Shown in pieces: positions 43,075 to 51,960 of a DNA stretch of 64,000 nucleotides. This DNA comes from Bacillota bacterium (GTDB taxonomy: Bacteria > Bacillota > Desulfotomaculia > Desulfotomaculales > Desulfallaceae). The stretch lies in assembly GCA_023439185.1 (NCBI GenBank), contig JAEXOR010000048.1:119415-183414 (forward strand). The letters run 5' to 3'. Numbering within the stretch: the stretch's first letter is position 1; each line of letters starts with the position of its first letter. The notes beneath the pieces are model-generated. The model searched no databases, was not told the DNA's origin, and saw nothing but the letters and a program-made list of their open reading frames with translations. Made by a program: the position numbers and the translations under genes.

Positions 43075-43613
43075 TAATTCAACCTCCCGTTCCCAATTTT
43101 TAATCAACAAGGTTTCTACCACAGCGCCGCGTTATTCAATCAACTAACCGGCGCTTCGGCATATGAGGAGTCAAAGCAATTACAGAACACAAAAACCATA
43201 ACCCTTTTCTCTCCCTCAATACCTGCAACGTTAAATATTGCCCGCACCCGGTGCGGCATAGTCACACCCGGCGGCTTTTTTAACCACCTCCCTTGAAAAT
43301 TGATCAATATTCGGTTGGCAGCGCAACCTGGAACAGTTTGAACACACAATATACAACTTGTGATAATTATCTCTTTGCCAAACGGCCCCCTTGCTAAAGA
43401 TAAGCGAAAGTTATGATAAAGAAAAGCTAAAGTTATCTTGTATTTACTTTTCGACGCTGATTAACGGGCTCCTTCTTTTGAAGCAGAGAAAATTTTGTTT
43501 TTTTGACCTGGATTTGCCGGACAGACTGTTCTGTCCGGATCCAGCCACGAAAAACAGACAAACACTGCTGTTACCCGTCCCGGGAAAACCCGGAACGGGC
43601 GAACAAACAGGTG
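43075..43613. other. sat-aprB intergenic region with two hairpins
   Basis: No gene is supported; the 69-codon minus frame at 43140-43349 has no family pattern. CCGGACAGA..TCTGTCCGG (43517-43538) and CCCG-CCGGG..CCCGG-CGGG (about 43574-43599) form stems after the sat stop, neither with a minus-strand T run. CTTGTGATAATTA near 43357 is a half-site of Rex type. The apr promoter should be here but is not clear. Confidence 0.5.
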
Positions 43614-44852
43614 CTATTTCTTGGTGCCGGGCATATCTTCGTAAGCGCCCTTCTTGATTTCGACTTTTTCCGCGGTTTGATAGTATTCACGCAGAATTTC
43701 CATCACCTCTGGGCGGCCGAACTCCCTGGGAATCTCTTCGCCGTCCTGCATCATGCGGCGGAACTTGGTGCCGCTGACGACGCAGCGGTCTTCCGGACCG
43801 TGCGGGCAGGTGCGCTGACTGGCCATGCTCTGGCACTTGTAGCAGTAGAAGGTCCAAGCGATGAGCATGGGCTCCAGTTCCAGAGCGCCGGGCCAGAGCT
43901 TCTTAAAGATGGTCTGGGCGTCAAAGGGACCGTAGTAATCGCCAACACCGGCATGGTCGCGGCCGACGATCAGGTACCGGCAGCCCCAGTTTTGACGGAA
44001 CACGGCGTGCAGCAGGGCCTCGCGGGGTCCGCCGTAACGCATTTCCATAGGATACACGCCCAAAGCGATGAATTCCTGCGGGAAGTATTGCTCCACCAGC
44101 ACTTCATAGCACTTGGTGCGGACTTCACCCGGGATGTCGCCGGGCTTCAGGTTACCCACGATGGCGTGGATGAAGCAGCCGTCCACCAGTCCGCTTTCCA
44201 TGGCGAACTTGCACAGGTATTCGTGTGAACGGTGCATGGGGTTCCTGGTCTGGAAGGCCACCACGTTGGACCAGCCTTTGGATTCAAACAGTTTGCGGGC
44301 TTCTTCCGGATAGAGGTAATACTTGGGATATTTTTGAGGGTATACCCCTTCGTTGACGACTTTGATCGGGCCGCCCAAGTTGTATTCGCCCTGGCTCATC
44401 ACGCTGGCCACGCCGGGGTGTCCTTCGGCGTCCAGGGTGGTGAACACTTCTTTGCATTCGGCTTCTTTGTCGTAGGTATAGATGTCTTCCACTTTCATGG
44501 TGGCGTAAAGCTCACCGGAAGCCCTGTCAATCAGGGCCACTTCAGAGCCGACTGCAATGCCGGCGGCATCTTTTTCGGCGCCGGTGATGGAAAGGGTGAC
44601 CGGCATCGGCCACATGGTGCCGTCGGCCAATTTGAGGTCAAACACACAGCCGGTATAATCGTCCTTCTTCATAAAACCGTCCAGGGGAGTGAACGCGCCG
44701 ATACCGAGCATTAATACGTCGGATGTTTCTCTGGTACTCATGTACACTTTGGGCATTTCCTGCGCCCGTTTGATTTCAGCTTCCCTCGCCTCGCCGTACA
44801 GCAGCAACGGCTTCAATTTTCCTTCCGGACCATGCGGTTTGGGTAATGCCAT
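43614..44852 (-). CDS. sat: sulfate adenylyltransferase (ATP sulfurylase), dissimilatory type
   Basis: The 412-residue protein has the ATP sulfurylase motifs FQTRNPMHRSHEYL (near residue 200) and GRDHAGVGDYYGPFDAQ (near 290), and the cysteine set CYKCQSMASQRTCPHG (near 335) that binds zinc in bacterial single-chain Sat. It makes APS from sulfate and ATP. AGGAGGGG precedes the ATG. It is the first gene of the block and lies 540 bases before aprB, so it may be a separate transcript. Confidence 0.96.
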   Translation of the reverse strand: MALPKPHGPEGKLKPLLLYGEAREAEIKRAQEMPKVYMSTRETSDVLMLGIGAFTPLDGFMKKDDYTGCVFDLKLADGTMWPMPVTLSITGAEKDAAGIAVGSEVALIDRASGELYATMKVEDIYTYDKEAECKEVFTTLDAEGHPGVASVMSQGEYNLGGPIKVVNEGVYPQKYPKYYLYPEEARKLFESKGWSNVVAFQTRNPMHRSHEYLCKFAMESGLVDGCFIHAIVGNLKPGDIPGEVRTKCYEVLVEQYFPQEFIALGVYPMEMRYGGPREALLHAVFRQNWGCRYLIVGRDHAGVGDYYGPFDAQTIFKKLWPGALELEPMLIAWTFYCYKCQSMASQRTCPHGPEDRCVVSGTKFRRMMQDGEEIPREFGRPEVMEILREYYQTAEKVEIKKGAYEDMPGTKK

Positions 44853-45028
44853 AAATAATTTCCCCTCCTACTACTTTTATTTTAATTTTGCAACCAAGGG
44901 AACAATAGTTCCCCATGAAAACCCAATCTCCAAATTTTATTTCTCTTATTATCAAACAGACGGGGCTATGTCATACAAAAGACGTTAATACGTAAGCAAC
45001 GCGACATAAACACGAACAGCGCCCGGTT

Positions 45029-45057
45029 ATAATAAAATTGGGGTTATTGCGTCTCAA
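45029..45057 (-). promoter_or_regulatory. likely promoter of sat
   Basis: On the minus strand TTGAGA (45052-45057) and TATTAT (45029-45034) are 17 bases apart, giving a leader of about 170 bases. The region 44853-45282 shows no gene. Confidence 0.5.
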
Positions 45058-45165
45058 ACCAAAGCATATTTCTAATCATCTCTGATAATACCGGCCAGTT
45101 TAAACAATTTGACACAAGTATGATGATTCCTTCTTCCAGTTAGTTATTTTTTTATACATGCCTTT

Positions 45166-45182
45166 TTGTGAATATATGCACA
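45166..45182. promoter_or_regulatory. Rex/FNR-like half-palindrome upstream of sat
   Basis: TTGTGAATATATGCACA has matching half-sites TGTG and CACA at the spacing of a Rex or FNR-type site. It lies about 110 bases upstream of the likely sat promoter, which is far for a repressor. Confidence 0.3.
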
Positions 45183-45282
45183 TAGACAGCAACAAAAATA
45201 CCCCTCGTCAATTGACTACTACAATTAAAATATAACATGTTTATAAGTTATTGACAAGCCTAATTAACCGCCGGCTAAAACA

Positions 45283-46023
45283 TTAAAACCCGACCTTTTT
45301 AAATTTTTCCACGTAGCCTTCCAGCAGTTCGCTACGCCCGGTTTCCAGGAACTCTTTCATTACCCTGGGCCGGCGGTATCTGGCGCCTTCGCTGACCACG
45401 CTCATGATCAGGTGATTTACATAAGGCACGAAGGTGTACTGACTGTCCACAACATCCGGCGGCACAAAAAAAGACTCCAGTTGACCGATGTCGGCAGCCA
45501 GCAACTGCACCAGTTCCTGCGGCTTTTTGCCCTTTTGATTGCTCACCCGTACTTTTTCACACCGGGGGAGCTCATAGTTAACTATTTCCGCGGGCAGTTC
45601 AAGATCATGTTCCTGCTTATATTTTTCAGCCAGCTTTTGCATGTTGCGGCGCATAGCCTCTTTATCCGTGTCAGTGCCCAGCAGGCCGTATATCCGGCAG
45701 GTAAAAGGGCGCGCCTCGTAAACCCGGCAGTTGTTATCAGAACCAAGGAACGGACAGCGCTGTTTGACATCCACCAGCTCCAAAAAATAGTAACGGACCG
45801 CGTTGCCGATAAACTCGGGCCAGAGTTCGGGCATCTGCTTGTTAATATGGCGAAACATATTTAAATACTCTACAATATAAGCAGGTTGGGGCACCGTGCA
45901 GCAAACGGCGCATTTTTCACATTCGGTTTCCGGCACCTGGTCATAGACCGCCTGTAATTTATCAAACAGCCTTTCTTCCCCGGCCTGGCTGACGGCCTGG
46001 TGCAATTTGTTCAGAGGCAGCAT
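45283..46023 (-). CDS. YkgJ-family cysteine cluster protein
   Basis: The 246-residue protein has the CxxCxxCC motif (CEKCAVCC, near residue 36) and the later CPFLGSDNNCRVYEARPFTCR set that define the YkgJ family, thought to bind zinc or iron. No enzyme activity is known. It reads toward sat, with 430 bases between them. The ATG follows GGAGTTG at a normal distance. Confidence 0.8.
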   Translation of the reverse strand: MLPLNKLHQAVSQAGEERLFDKLQAVYDQVPETECEKCAVCCTVPQPAYIVEYLNMFRHINKQMPELWPEFIGNAVRYYFLELVDVKQRCPFLGSDNNCRVYEARPFTCRIYGLLGTDTDKEAMRRNMQKLAEKYKQEHDLELPAEIVNYELPRCEKVRVSNQKGKKPQELVQLLAADIGQLESFFVPPDVVDSQYTFVPYVNHLIMSVVSEGARYRRPRVMKEFLETGRSELLEGYVEKFKKVGF

Positions 46024-46191
46024 TGGTACAACTCCTTCCGTGTCCGGTACGATATATTGGTTATAGGTTTATACATTATACGTCCCTCTTATTATTCCTC
46101 TATTAATGCCGAAACATAAAAATATAGCAACATAAAAATACCGGGTGGCGTTTACGCCACACGGCTTGACATAAGAACCTAAAAAAACAGT

Positions 46192-46425
46192 ATGATTAGA
46201 TTAGAGGTGAGTGCTTTGATTGGGTTGAGTTTCTTTTTGATCTTGATCGGTTTATCCGTGTTTACCGCCTATGTGCTTTTATTAACCCTGCATATCACCG
46301 GCAACGGAAAATGGCCGGGCCTTTCACCCCGCCGATGGGACAGCCGGCTAAAAAAGCTGCTGCTCGGCGCCGGCTGCGGGTTGTTCTTGACACTGGCCGG
46401 CATACTGGCCGGTTACGGCATTTAG
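46192..46425 (+). CDS. small two-helix membrane protein
   Basis: The protein of 69-77 residues has two hydrophobic segments (IGLSFFLILIGLSVFTAYVL and LLLGAGCGLFLTLAGILAGY) with a basic loop between. GAGGTGA would serve a TTG at 46216, and an ATG at 46192 has no ribosome site, so the shorter form may be right. I do not recognise a family. It is convergent with the NifX-like gene, seven bases apart. Confidence 0.55.
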   Translation: MIRLEVSALIGLSFFLILIGLSVFTAYVLLLTLHITGNGKWPGLSPRRWDSRLKKLLLGAGCGLFLTLAGILAGYGI

Positions 46426-46431
46426 GCCGCT

Positions 46432-46803
46432 CTAGCCATGATGGCAGCCGTGACCGTGTTCGCCGTGATGGTTGCAACAGGCGGCACCCTGGGTATTTAA
46501 TTCCCCCCTGATGAAGGAAACCGCCACGTCCTCAATGTTTCCGTTGGCGCCGCTGACAACCTGCAATCCACTCTCCTGAAGGGCGATTAATGCCATGGCG
46601 CCGATTCCGCCGGTTATAACCACATCCACATTCTCGGACTTCATCAACCCGGCCAGACCTTCGTGGTTATGCTGCAGTTGATCCGCCGATACGGTTTTTC
46701 GAGCCTTGATGATGCCGTCTTCCACTTCCACAATGGCAAATTCCCTGCTGGTTCCGAAATGCTGGTTTACTCTTCCGTGATCGTATGGCATTGCCAGTTT
46801 CAT
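46432..46803 (-). CDS. NifX/dinitrogenase iron-molybdenum cofactor-type protein
   Basis: The 123-residue protein has the NifX/NafY core (MKLAMPYDHGRVNQHFG, then DVVITGGIGAMALIALQESG). The C terminus is rich in His and Cys (CCNHHGEHGHGCHHG), suggesting metal binding. In organisms without nitrogenase such proteins are linked to iron-sulfur or other metal cofactors. GGAGGG precedes the ATG. A decayed relative lies at 16778-16894. Confidence 0.85.
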   Translation of the reverse strand: MKLAMPYDHGRVNQHFGTSREFAIVEVEDGIIKARKTVSADQLQHNHEGLAGLMKSENVDVVITGGIGAMALIALQESGLQVVSGANGNIEDVAVSFIRGELNTQGAACCNHHGEHGHGCHHG

Positions 46804-46844
46804 TACTTATTCCCTCCGTATTTTAAGATATCCTGCCAAAATCA

Positions 46845-47120
46845 TTACTGCTGTCCCTTAATTTTAATATAATCCTTATTTACGGGCCAACTTACGGCGC
46901 CGGCGCCGCCCCCGGCACCATATCCACAGTCCGGAGCGCACTCCGCCGCCGGCCCGCCCGTGAAAGATCGTCCAGCCGGCACCGCCGTCCGGGACATAAT
47001 CCTTTCCATGCTATTGCCACCGCAATTACGGCAGGTGCAAAAGCTTCCTCTATCCATTGTTTTGACCAGACGTTCAGTGACAGCCCCGCAATCCCGGCAT
47101 TTAAACTCATAAATCGGCAT
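46845..47120 (-). CDS. FmdB-family zinc-ribbon protein
   Basis: The 91-residue protein starts with MPIYEFKCRDCGAVTERLV and has the second pair CTCRNCGG, the FmdB/CxxC zinc-ribbon pattern. The tail is rich in Gly, Ala and Pro and probably disordered. GGGAGGGG precedes the ATG at 47120. Such proteins are called regulatory but have no firm function. Confidence 0.8.
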   Translation of the reverse strand: MPIYEFKCRDCGAVTERLVKTMDRGSFCTCRNCGGNSMERIMSRTAVPAGRSFTGGPAAECAPDCGYGAGGGAGAVSWPVNKDYIKIKGQQ

Positions 47121-47267
47121 TGCAGCCCCTCCCGTTATGGACATTGGTTCATTTTTTATTGTAAATGCACCATGGCGGGCTGTCAATATTTATTTTTGAC
47201 ATTTGGCAAAAAAAATCCCACCTGATTAGATGGGATTGATTGGTAAAATTTAATATGGATTTTAAGT

Positions 47268-47585
47268 TTATACACAACCGGTGGGCTTGGGCAGGCCGGC
47301 CAGTTTGCAGGCGCCTTTGGCCGGGCCGGAGGGGAACAGTTCATAAATCTGCTTCAGGCTGTAACCGGTTTGTTTACACATTTTCCGAACCATCGGGGCT
47401 ACCTGGAACTGTTTGTAATAATCACGCAGATAGCGGATTACTTTCCAGTGTTCCTCGGTCAGTTCCTTGATCCCTTCGGATTCGGCAAAGTATAAAGCCA
47501 CGTCGTCGTTCCATTCTTCGGGAGTAACGATGAACCCGTCTTCGTCCAGCTCGATTTGCTTGCCACCAATTTCAATAAAAGCCAT
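47268..47585 (-). CDS. dsrC: DsrC-type sulfur carrier protein
   Basis: The 105-residue protein has the DsrC/TusE fold sequence (GFIVTPEEWNDDVALYFA, LTEEHWKVIRYLRDYY) and the C-terminal arm CKLAGLPKPTGCV, with both conserved cysteines ten residues apart. Two cysteines mark true DsrC, which receives sulfite sulfur from DsrAB as a trisulfide. GGAGGTGAG precedes the ATG at 47585. It is not beside dsrAB here, which is common in these bacteria. Confidence 0.93.
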   Translation of the reverse strand: MAFIEIGGKQIELDEDGFIVTPEEWNDDVALYFAESEGIKELTEEHWKVIRYLRDYYKQFQVAPMVRKMCKQTGYSLKQIYELFPSGPAKGACKLAGLPKPTGCV

Positions 47586-47994
47586 TAATCTCACCTCCAA
47601 AATATTTAAAAAACAATTTTCATTTTCCCCTAAAAAGATTTTAATTTTTTTATTTTTAGGGCGAAAAGCTATTCCACATGCAATATATTATCATCCAGAC
47701 CAAAAGAGTGCAACATGTTCACGCATAAAACCTGTTTAATTAAAAAACCAATTTAAGAAAATCTTTTCCTCATCCCTGCCAAAACCATGCTTTGCGCTTT
47801 ACTGCAATGGAACCGGGCCGGTTTATTCAACGTGCAATGTCAATTTCACCTGGCTTTATAGTTCCACATCAAATAACTGGCCCATCACCTCCCTTTTGGG
47901 GAACATAGTTATCTGAGTTGTACAGTTGTGTTATTAATACGACAAAACCTTTACAATTCCTGCAACGGTTATAGTATGAATTTCATACCAGAAG
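47586..47994. other. spacer between dsrC and the Na/Pi transporter
   Basis: CCCTAAAAA..TTTTTAGGG (about 47630-47663) is a weak inverted repeat. On the minus strand GGGAGGTG near 47885 looks like a strong ribosome site but leads only to nine-codon and seven-codon frames. The region shows no gene I can support. Confidence 0.4.
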
Positions 47995-49728
47995 TCATAC
48001 TTCATCGGCAATCAGCTTGCTGGCTACTTTCACTTTCCGGCGTTCCACCGCTCCCATTTCGCCAAGGACATATTCCGCTATGTTTACAGCGTGATCGCCG
48101 ACCCTTTCCATATTGCTGAGCAAATCGAGGAATATCGAACCCTCGACGCCGGTACAGATACCCTCGTTAAGGCGCATGATATGGCCCTCACGAAACTCTT
48201 TTTCCAGGTTGTCGATAATAACCTCGTTTTTAATCACCTGCCCGGCCAGGACGTGATCTCCGGTTTCCAAAGCTTTAAGAGCCATTTCCAGGGTTTCTTC
48301 CGTCAGGTCGGCCATGGAACGGATGCTGGCCATGGCTTCGTCGGAAAAGATGATGCGATGCTCAACACCGTAAACGGTTAATTCCACGATATTATCGGCG
48401 TGATCGCCAATCCGCTCCAGGTCGCTGACCGCCTGTAACAGCGTAGTGGCATAATTGGACTGGTCGGTATTCAATTTATTCTCGCCGGACAACTTGACCA
48501 GGTAATCGGTGATGTCGGCGTCCAGCCGGTTAATCAATTCTTCCCTCTGTTCCAGGTACATGGGGTTTAATTCTCTGCTCCGGGGATTAAAGAAAAAGTC
48601 AACCGATTCGCGGAAGAACTGCCTGGCGTGCCGGCCCATGCGCAGCACTTCTCTGGTGGCCTGGCCCAGGGCCACGGCCGGGTTGGTCAAGAGGCGCGGC
48701 TCCAGGAAACGGGGTTCCATGCTGAATAGGGCGCCCTGTCCCGGCACCAGCTTGGTCACCGCCCAGGCCAGATAGCCCACAAAGGGAAGCTGAATCAGCG
48801 TGTTGGTAATGTTAAACATACCGTGGGTCTGGGCGATCTGCATCCGGATATTCAGAGTATCCCAGGTTCCTTCGGATCCCGGCAGCAGAACAAATACATA
48901 ATCAGTGGCCAAACGAATCATTTCCGGGAAGATGCCGAACAGAAAGAGCGGCAGAAATATGGCGGTACCGCTCAGATTGAACAGGGTATGTGTAAGCGCC
49001 GCCCGCCGGGCCGCCACGGTGGTGCCGATGGAGGCCAGCAGCGCGGTGACGGTGGTGCCGATGTTATCCCCGAACAATATGGGCACAGCCTGCTGATAGG
49101 TTACCGCGCCCTGTTCGGCCAGACCCTGCAGCACGCCGATGGTGGCACTGCTGCTCTGGACAACCAGGGTAAAAACAGTACCGAGAACTACGCCGATTAT
49201 CGGGTTATGCTGTACCTGGGCCATCAGGTTGAAAAATAAGTCCCAGTCTTTAAGGGGTTTTAAACCTTCACCCATAACGCTCATGCCGTAAAAAAGCATC
49301 CCAAAGCCGAAAATAACCTTACCGACATTAGCGATTTTTTTATTCTTAACAAAGAAAAGCAGGATCACACCCACGGCGATAATGGGCAGCGAGTACTGCT
49401 CCAATTTGAAACCAATCAGGTAAGCCGTCATGGTAGTGCCGATATTGGCGCCCATAATCACTCCTATGGCTTGACGCAGGTTAAGCAACCCGGCGTTCAC
49501 CAGGCCCACCGTCAGCACGGTGGTGCCGCTGCTGCTCTGAATCAGGGCGGTCACCAGAGCGCCGGTAATAACGCCGCGCACCGGCGTCTTGGTACCCTTT
49601 TCCAAAAACTGGCGCATGCGCGTACCCGCCGCAGTTTGCAGCCCCTCGGACATATATTTGATGCCGAATAGAAAAATCCCCAGCCCGCCCAGGGCATAAA
49701 ACAATACTTCCTGAACCGAGAAAGGCAT
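47995..49728 (-). CDS. Na/Pi cotransporter with PhoU-like domain (NptA/PNaS family)
   Basis: The 577-residue protein has two repeats of the QSSS-type motif of this family (ALIQSSSGTTVLTVGLVNAG near residue 60 and LVVQSSSATIGVLQGLAEQG near 190). About eight membrane helices fill the first 340 residues, and a soluble PhoU-like helical domain follows to the end. It should take up phosphate with sodium. GGGGG precedes the ATG. It is divergent from the ABC-F gene. Confidence 0.9.
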   Translation of the reverse strand: MPFSVQEVLFYALGGLGIFLFGIKYMSEGLQTAAGTRMRQFLEKGTKTPVRGVITGALVTALIQSSSGTTVLTVGLVNAGLLNLRQAIGVIMGANIGTTMTAYLIGFKLEQYSLPIIAVGVILLFFVKNKKIANVGKVIFGFGMLFYGMSVMGEGLKPLKDWDLFFNLMAQVQHNPIIGVVLGTVFTLVVQSSSATIGVLQGLAEQGAVTYQQAVPILFGDNIGTTVTALLASIGTTVAARRAALTHTLFNLSGTAIFLPLFLFGIFPEMIRLATDYVFVLLPGSEGTWDTLNIRMQIAQTHGMFNITNTLIQLPFVGYLAWAVTKLVPGQGALFSMEPRFLEPRLLTNPAVALGQATREVLRMGRHARQFFRESVDFFFNPRSRELNPMYLEQREELINRLDADITDYLVKLSGENKLNTDQSNYATTLLQAVSDLERIGDHADNIVELTVYGVEHRIIFSDEAMASIRSMADLTEETLEMALKALETGDHVLAGQVIKNEVIIDNLEKEFREGHIMRLNEGICTGVEGSIFLDLLSNMERVGDHAVNIAEYVLGEMGAVERRKVKVASKLIADEV

Positions 49729-49914
49729 GGCTTGTCCCCCCGCAGGTTATTAAATTCCTAATAGATTTTAACAGCTTCCTTACCGGTGTTTAACTGTTTT
49801 AATCGTATTTTAACAATAATTTAACAATGTATTGCCGGTGAGTGACAAAAAGCCCGTCCGGCCTTGTTACGCCTGAATAAATATATTAAACTGGTTTCTG
49901 GGAGTGATTAAAAC

Positions 49915-51831
49915 GTGATTGTGCTGCAGGCTGCGCATATTAACAAATCCTTCGGCGGCAAACAAATATTGTCGGACGCCACCCTGGCCGTCAGGCAGGG
50001 GGAACGGGTGGGACTGGTGGGACGCAACGGGGCGGGCAAAACCACCCTGCTGAAGATCATCACCGGACAGATGCTTCCCGACAGCGGGGAGATAACCCGG
50101 CCCGCCACAACCCGCACCGGCTACCTGGCCCAGGGCGGGGGGCTTGAATCCGGGCGGGTTGTGATGGAAGAAATGCTGACTGTTTTTGAGCACCTGCGCG
50201 AGACCGAGCGGAACTTGCGTTTCCTGGAAGCCGAAATGGGGCGCCCGGAGATATCCGCCAACCCGGACCGGCTGCATAAAATACAGGATGAATACACCCG
50301 GCTGCGGGAAAATTTCAGCCGCGGCGGCGGATACGAGTACGAAGCCGTGATCCGCAGTGTGCTGCACGGTTTGAAATTTACCGGCCGGTATTATGACCTG
50401 CCGGTCGACCGGCTCAGCGGCGGTGAAAAGACCCGCCTGGCCCTGGCCAAGCTGCTTTTGACCAAACCCGATTTGCTGATCCTGGACGAGCCGACAAACT
50501 ACCTGGATATGGAAACATTGGCCTGGCTGGAAAAGTATTTGCTTTCGTACCCCGGCGCAATCCTGGCCGTTTCCCACGACCGGTATTTTCTGGATATGCT
50601 GGCCGAAACGATCTACGAGCTGAGCAGCCGCCGGCTAACCAGGTACTCCGGGAACTACACCCGGTATCTGATCCTGAAGGCGGAGGAACTGGAACGCCAG
50701 GCCGCCCGTTATTACCGTCAGCAGGAAGAAATGACCCGGATGCGGGATTTTGTGCAGCGTAATATTGCCCGGGCTTCCACCACCAACCGGGCCAAAAGCA
50801 GACAAAAAGCGCTGGAAAAAATCAAACCTCTGGAAAAGCCGGCCGGAGCGGAAAAAAAGATCGCCATGACCCTGGACGCCGGCCGGACCAGCGGCAGCGA
50901 AGTGCTGACGGTAAAAGAGCTGGACCTCGGTTACCGGGGTATTGTCCTGGCCCGGGACATTACTTTCAGCATCCGGAGGGACGAACGGTTAGTCCTGCTG
51001 GGACCGAACGGAGCCGGCAAAACCACCCTTTTGAAAAGCATTGCCGGACTGCAGCTCCCCCTGGCGGGTAAAATAAAAGCGGGCTACCATGTGCAGATTC
51101 AGTATTACGACCAGGAACAAAAAAACCTGCGTCCGGAGAAAAATGTGCTGCAGGAATTGTGGGACGACTTTCCGCATCTGGAGGAAAAAGTGGTGCGGAC
51201 GCTGCTGGGCCGGTTTTTGTTCAGCGGTCCCGAAGTGGAAAAAAAGGTGGGCGACCTCAGCGGCGGGGAAAAATCCAGGCTGGCCCTGGCCAAGCTGTTA
51301 TGCGAACGGGGCAATTTCCTGCTGCTGGACGAACCCACCAGTCACCTGGATATCCCGGGCCGGGAAGCACTGGAGGAAGCGCTTCTGGATTATCCGGGCA
51401 CCCTGCTTTTCGTATCCCATGACCGCTACTTCATCAATAAAATAGCCACCCGGATTATCGAGCTTACCGGAGACGGGGTCAAGGAATACCAGGGCGATTT
51501 TGATTACTACCTGGCTAAAAAAGCGGCCGGGGAGGACAATGAAAAACAAAATAACAACACCCGGTCAGACATGCCAATGGCCGCCGGCAAACTTGAGTTC
51601 CTGCAGCGCAAGGAAGTATTGCGGGACGAGCGCAGAAAACAGCGCCGCCTGCAGGAACTGGAGACTTTAATCGAGCAGGCGGAAGAAAAAATCGCCCGGT
51701 TGGAAAAGGAGCTGTATCATCCCGAGGTATATGAAAACCACGCCGCATACCGGGATAAAAACGCTGTCCTGACTGAATTAAGGGACGAATTGGAAAAGCA
51801 GATGACCGAATGGGTGGAATTGAACGATTAA
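49915..51831 (+). CDS. ABC-F family ATP-binding protein
   Basis: The 638-residue protein has two ABC domains without membrane parts. Walker A is GRNGAGKTTLL near residue 38 and GPNGAGKTTLL near 363, and the signatures are LSGGEKTRLALAKLL near 165 and LSGGEKSRLALAKLL near 450. A charged linker lies between them, and a coiled-coil tail runs from about 570 to the end. ABC-F proteins act on the ribosome, and the coiled tail recalls Uup. It starts with GTG behind GGGAGTG. Confidence 0.92.
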   Translation: MIVLQAAHINKSFGGKQILSDATLAVRQGERVGLVGRNGAGKTTLLKIITGQMLPDSGEITRPATTRTGYLAQGGGLESGRVVMEEMLTVFEHLRETERNLRFLEAEMGRPEISANPDRLHKIQDEYTRLRENFSRGGGYEYEAVIRSVLHGLKFTGRYYDLPVDRLSGGEKTRLALAKLLLTKPDLLILDEPTNYLDMETLAWLEKYLLSYPGAILAVSHDRYFLDMLAETIYELSSRRLTRYSGNYTRYLILKAEELERQAARYYRQQEEMTRMRDFVQRNIARASTTNRAKSRQKALEKIKPLEKPAGAEKKIAMTLDAGRTSGSEVLTVKELDLGYRGIVLARDITFSIRRDERLVLLGPNGAGKTTLLKSIAGLQLPLAGKIKAGYHVQIQYYDQEQKNLRPEKNVLQELWDDFPHLEEKVVRTLLGRFLFSGPEVEKKVGDLSGGEKSRLALAKLLCERGNFLLLDEPTSHLDIPGREALEEALLDYPGTLLFVSHDRYFINKIATRIIELTGDGVKEYQGDFDYYLAKKAAGEDNEKQNNNTRSDMPMAAGKLEFLQRKEVLRDERRKQRRLQELETLIEQAEEKIARLEKELYHPEVYENHAAYRDKNAVLTELRDELEKQMTEWVELND

Positions 51832-51832
51832 G

Positions 51833-51960
51833 GAAAGGGGACACACCTCTCCTTTGGGGTCATAACTTTGGGGTCAGAGGAATGTCCCCAACTGGTGAAA
51901 GGGGACACACCTCTCCTTTGGGGTCGTAACTTTGGGGTCGGAGGAATGTCCCCAACTAGA
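51833..51960. repeat. two 64-bp tandem repeats, each palindromic
   Basis: The units 51833-51896 and 51897-51960 differ at about five places. Each begins with GGGGACACACCTC and ends with GAGGAATGTCCCC, so each can fold on itself. The second contains the stop codon of the HAD gene. They lie between convergent genes and may also end transcription. Confidence 0.85.

Noticed and set aside
43140..43349. 69-codon minus frame in the sat-aprB gap
   Set aside because: No ribosome site or family pattern; the region is better seen as a control region.
47870..47905. Strong ribosome site on the minus strand upstream of dsrC
   Set aside because: It leads only to frames of seven to nine codons, so no gene was called.
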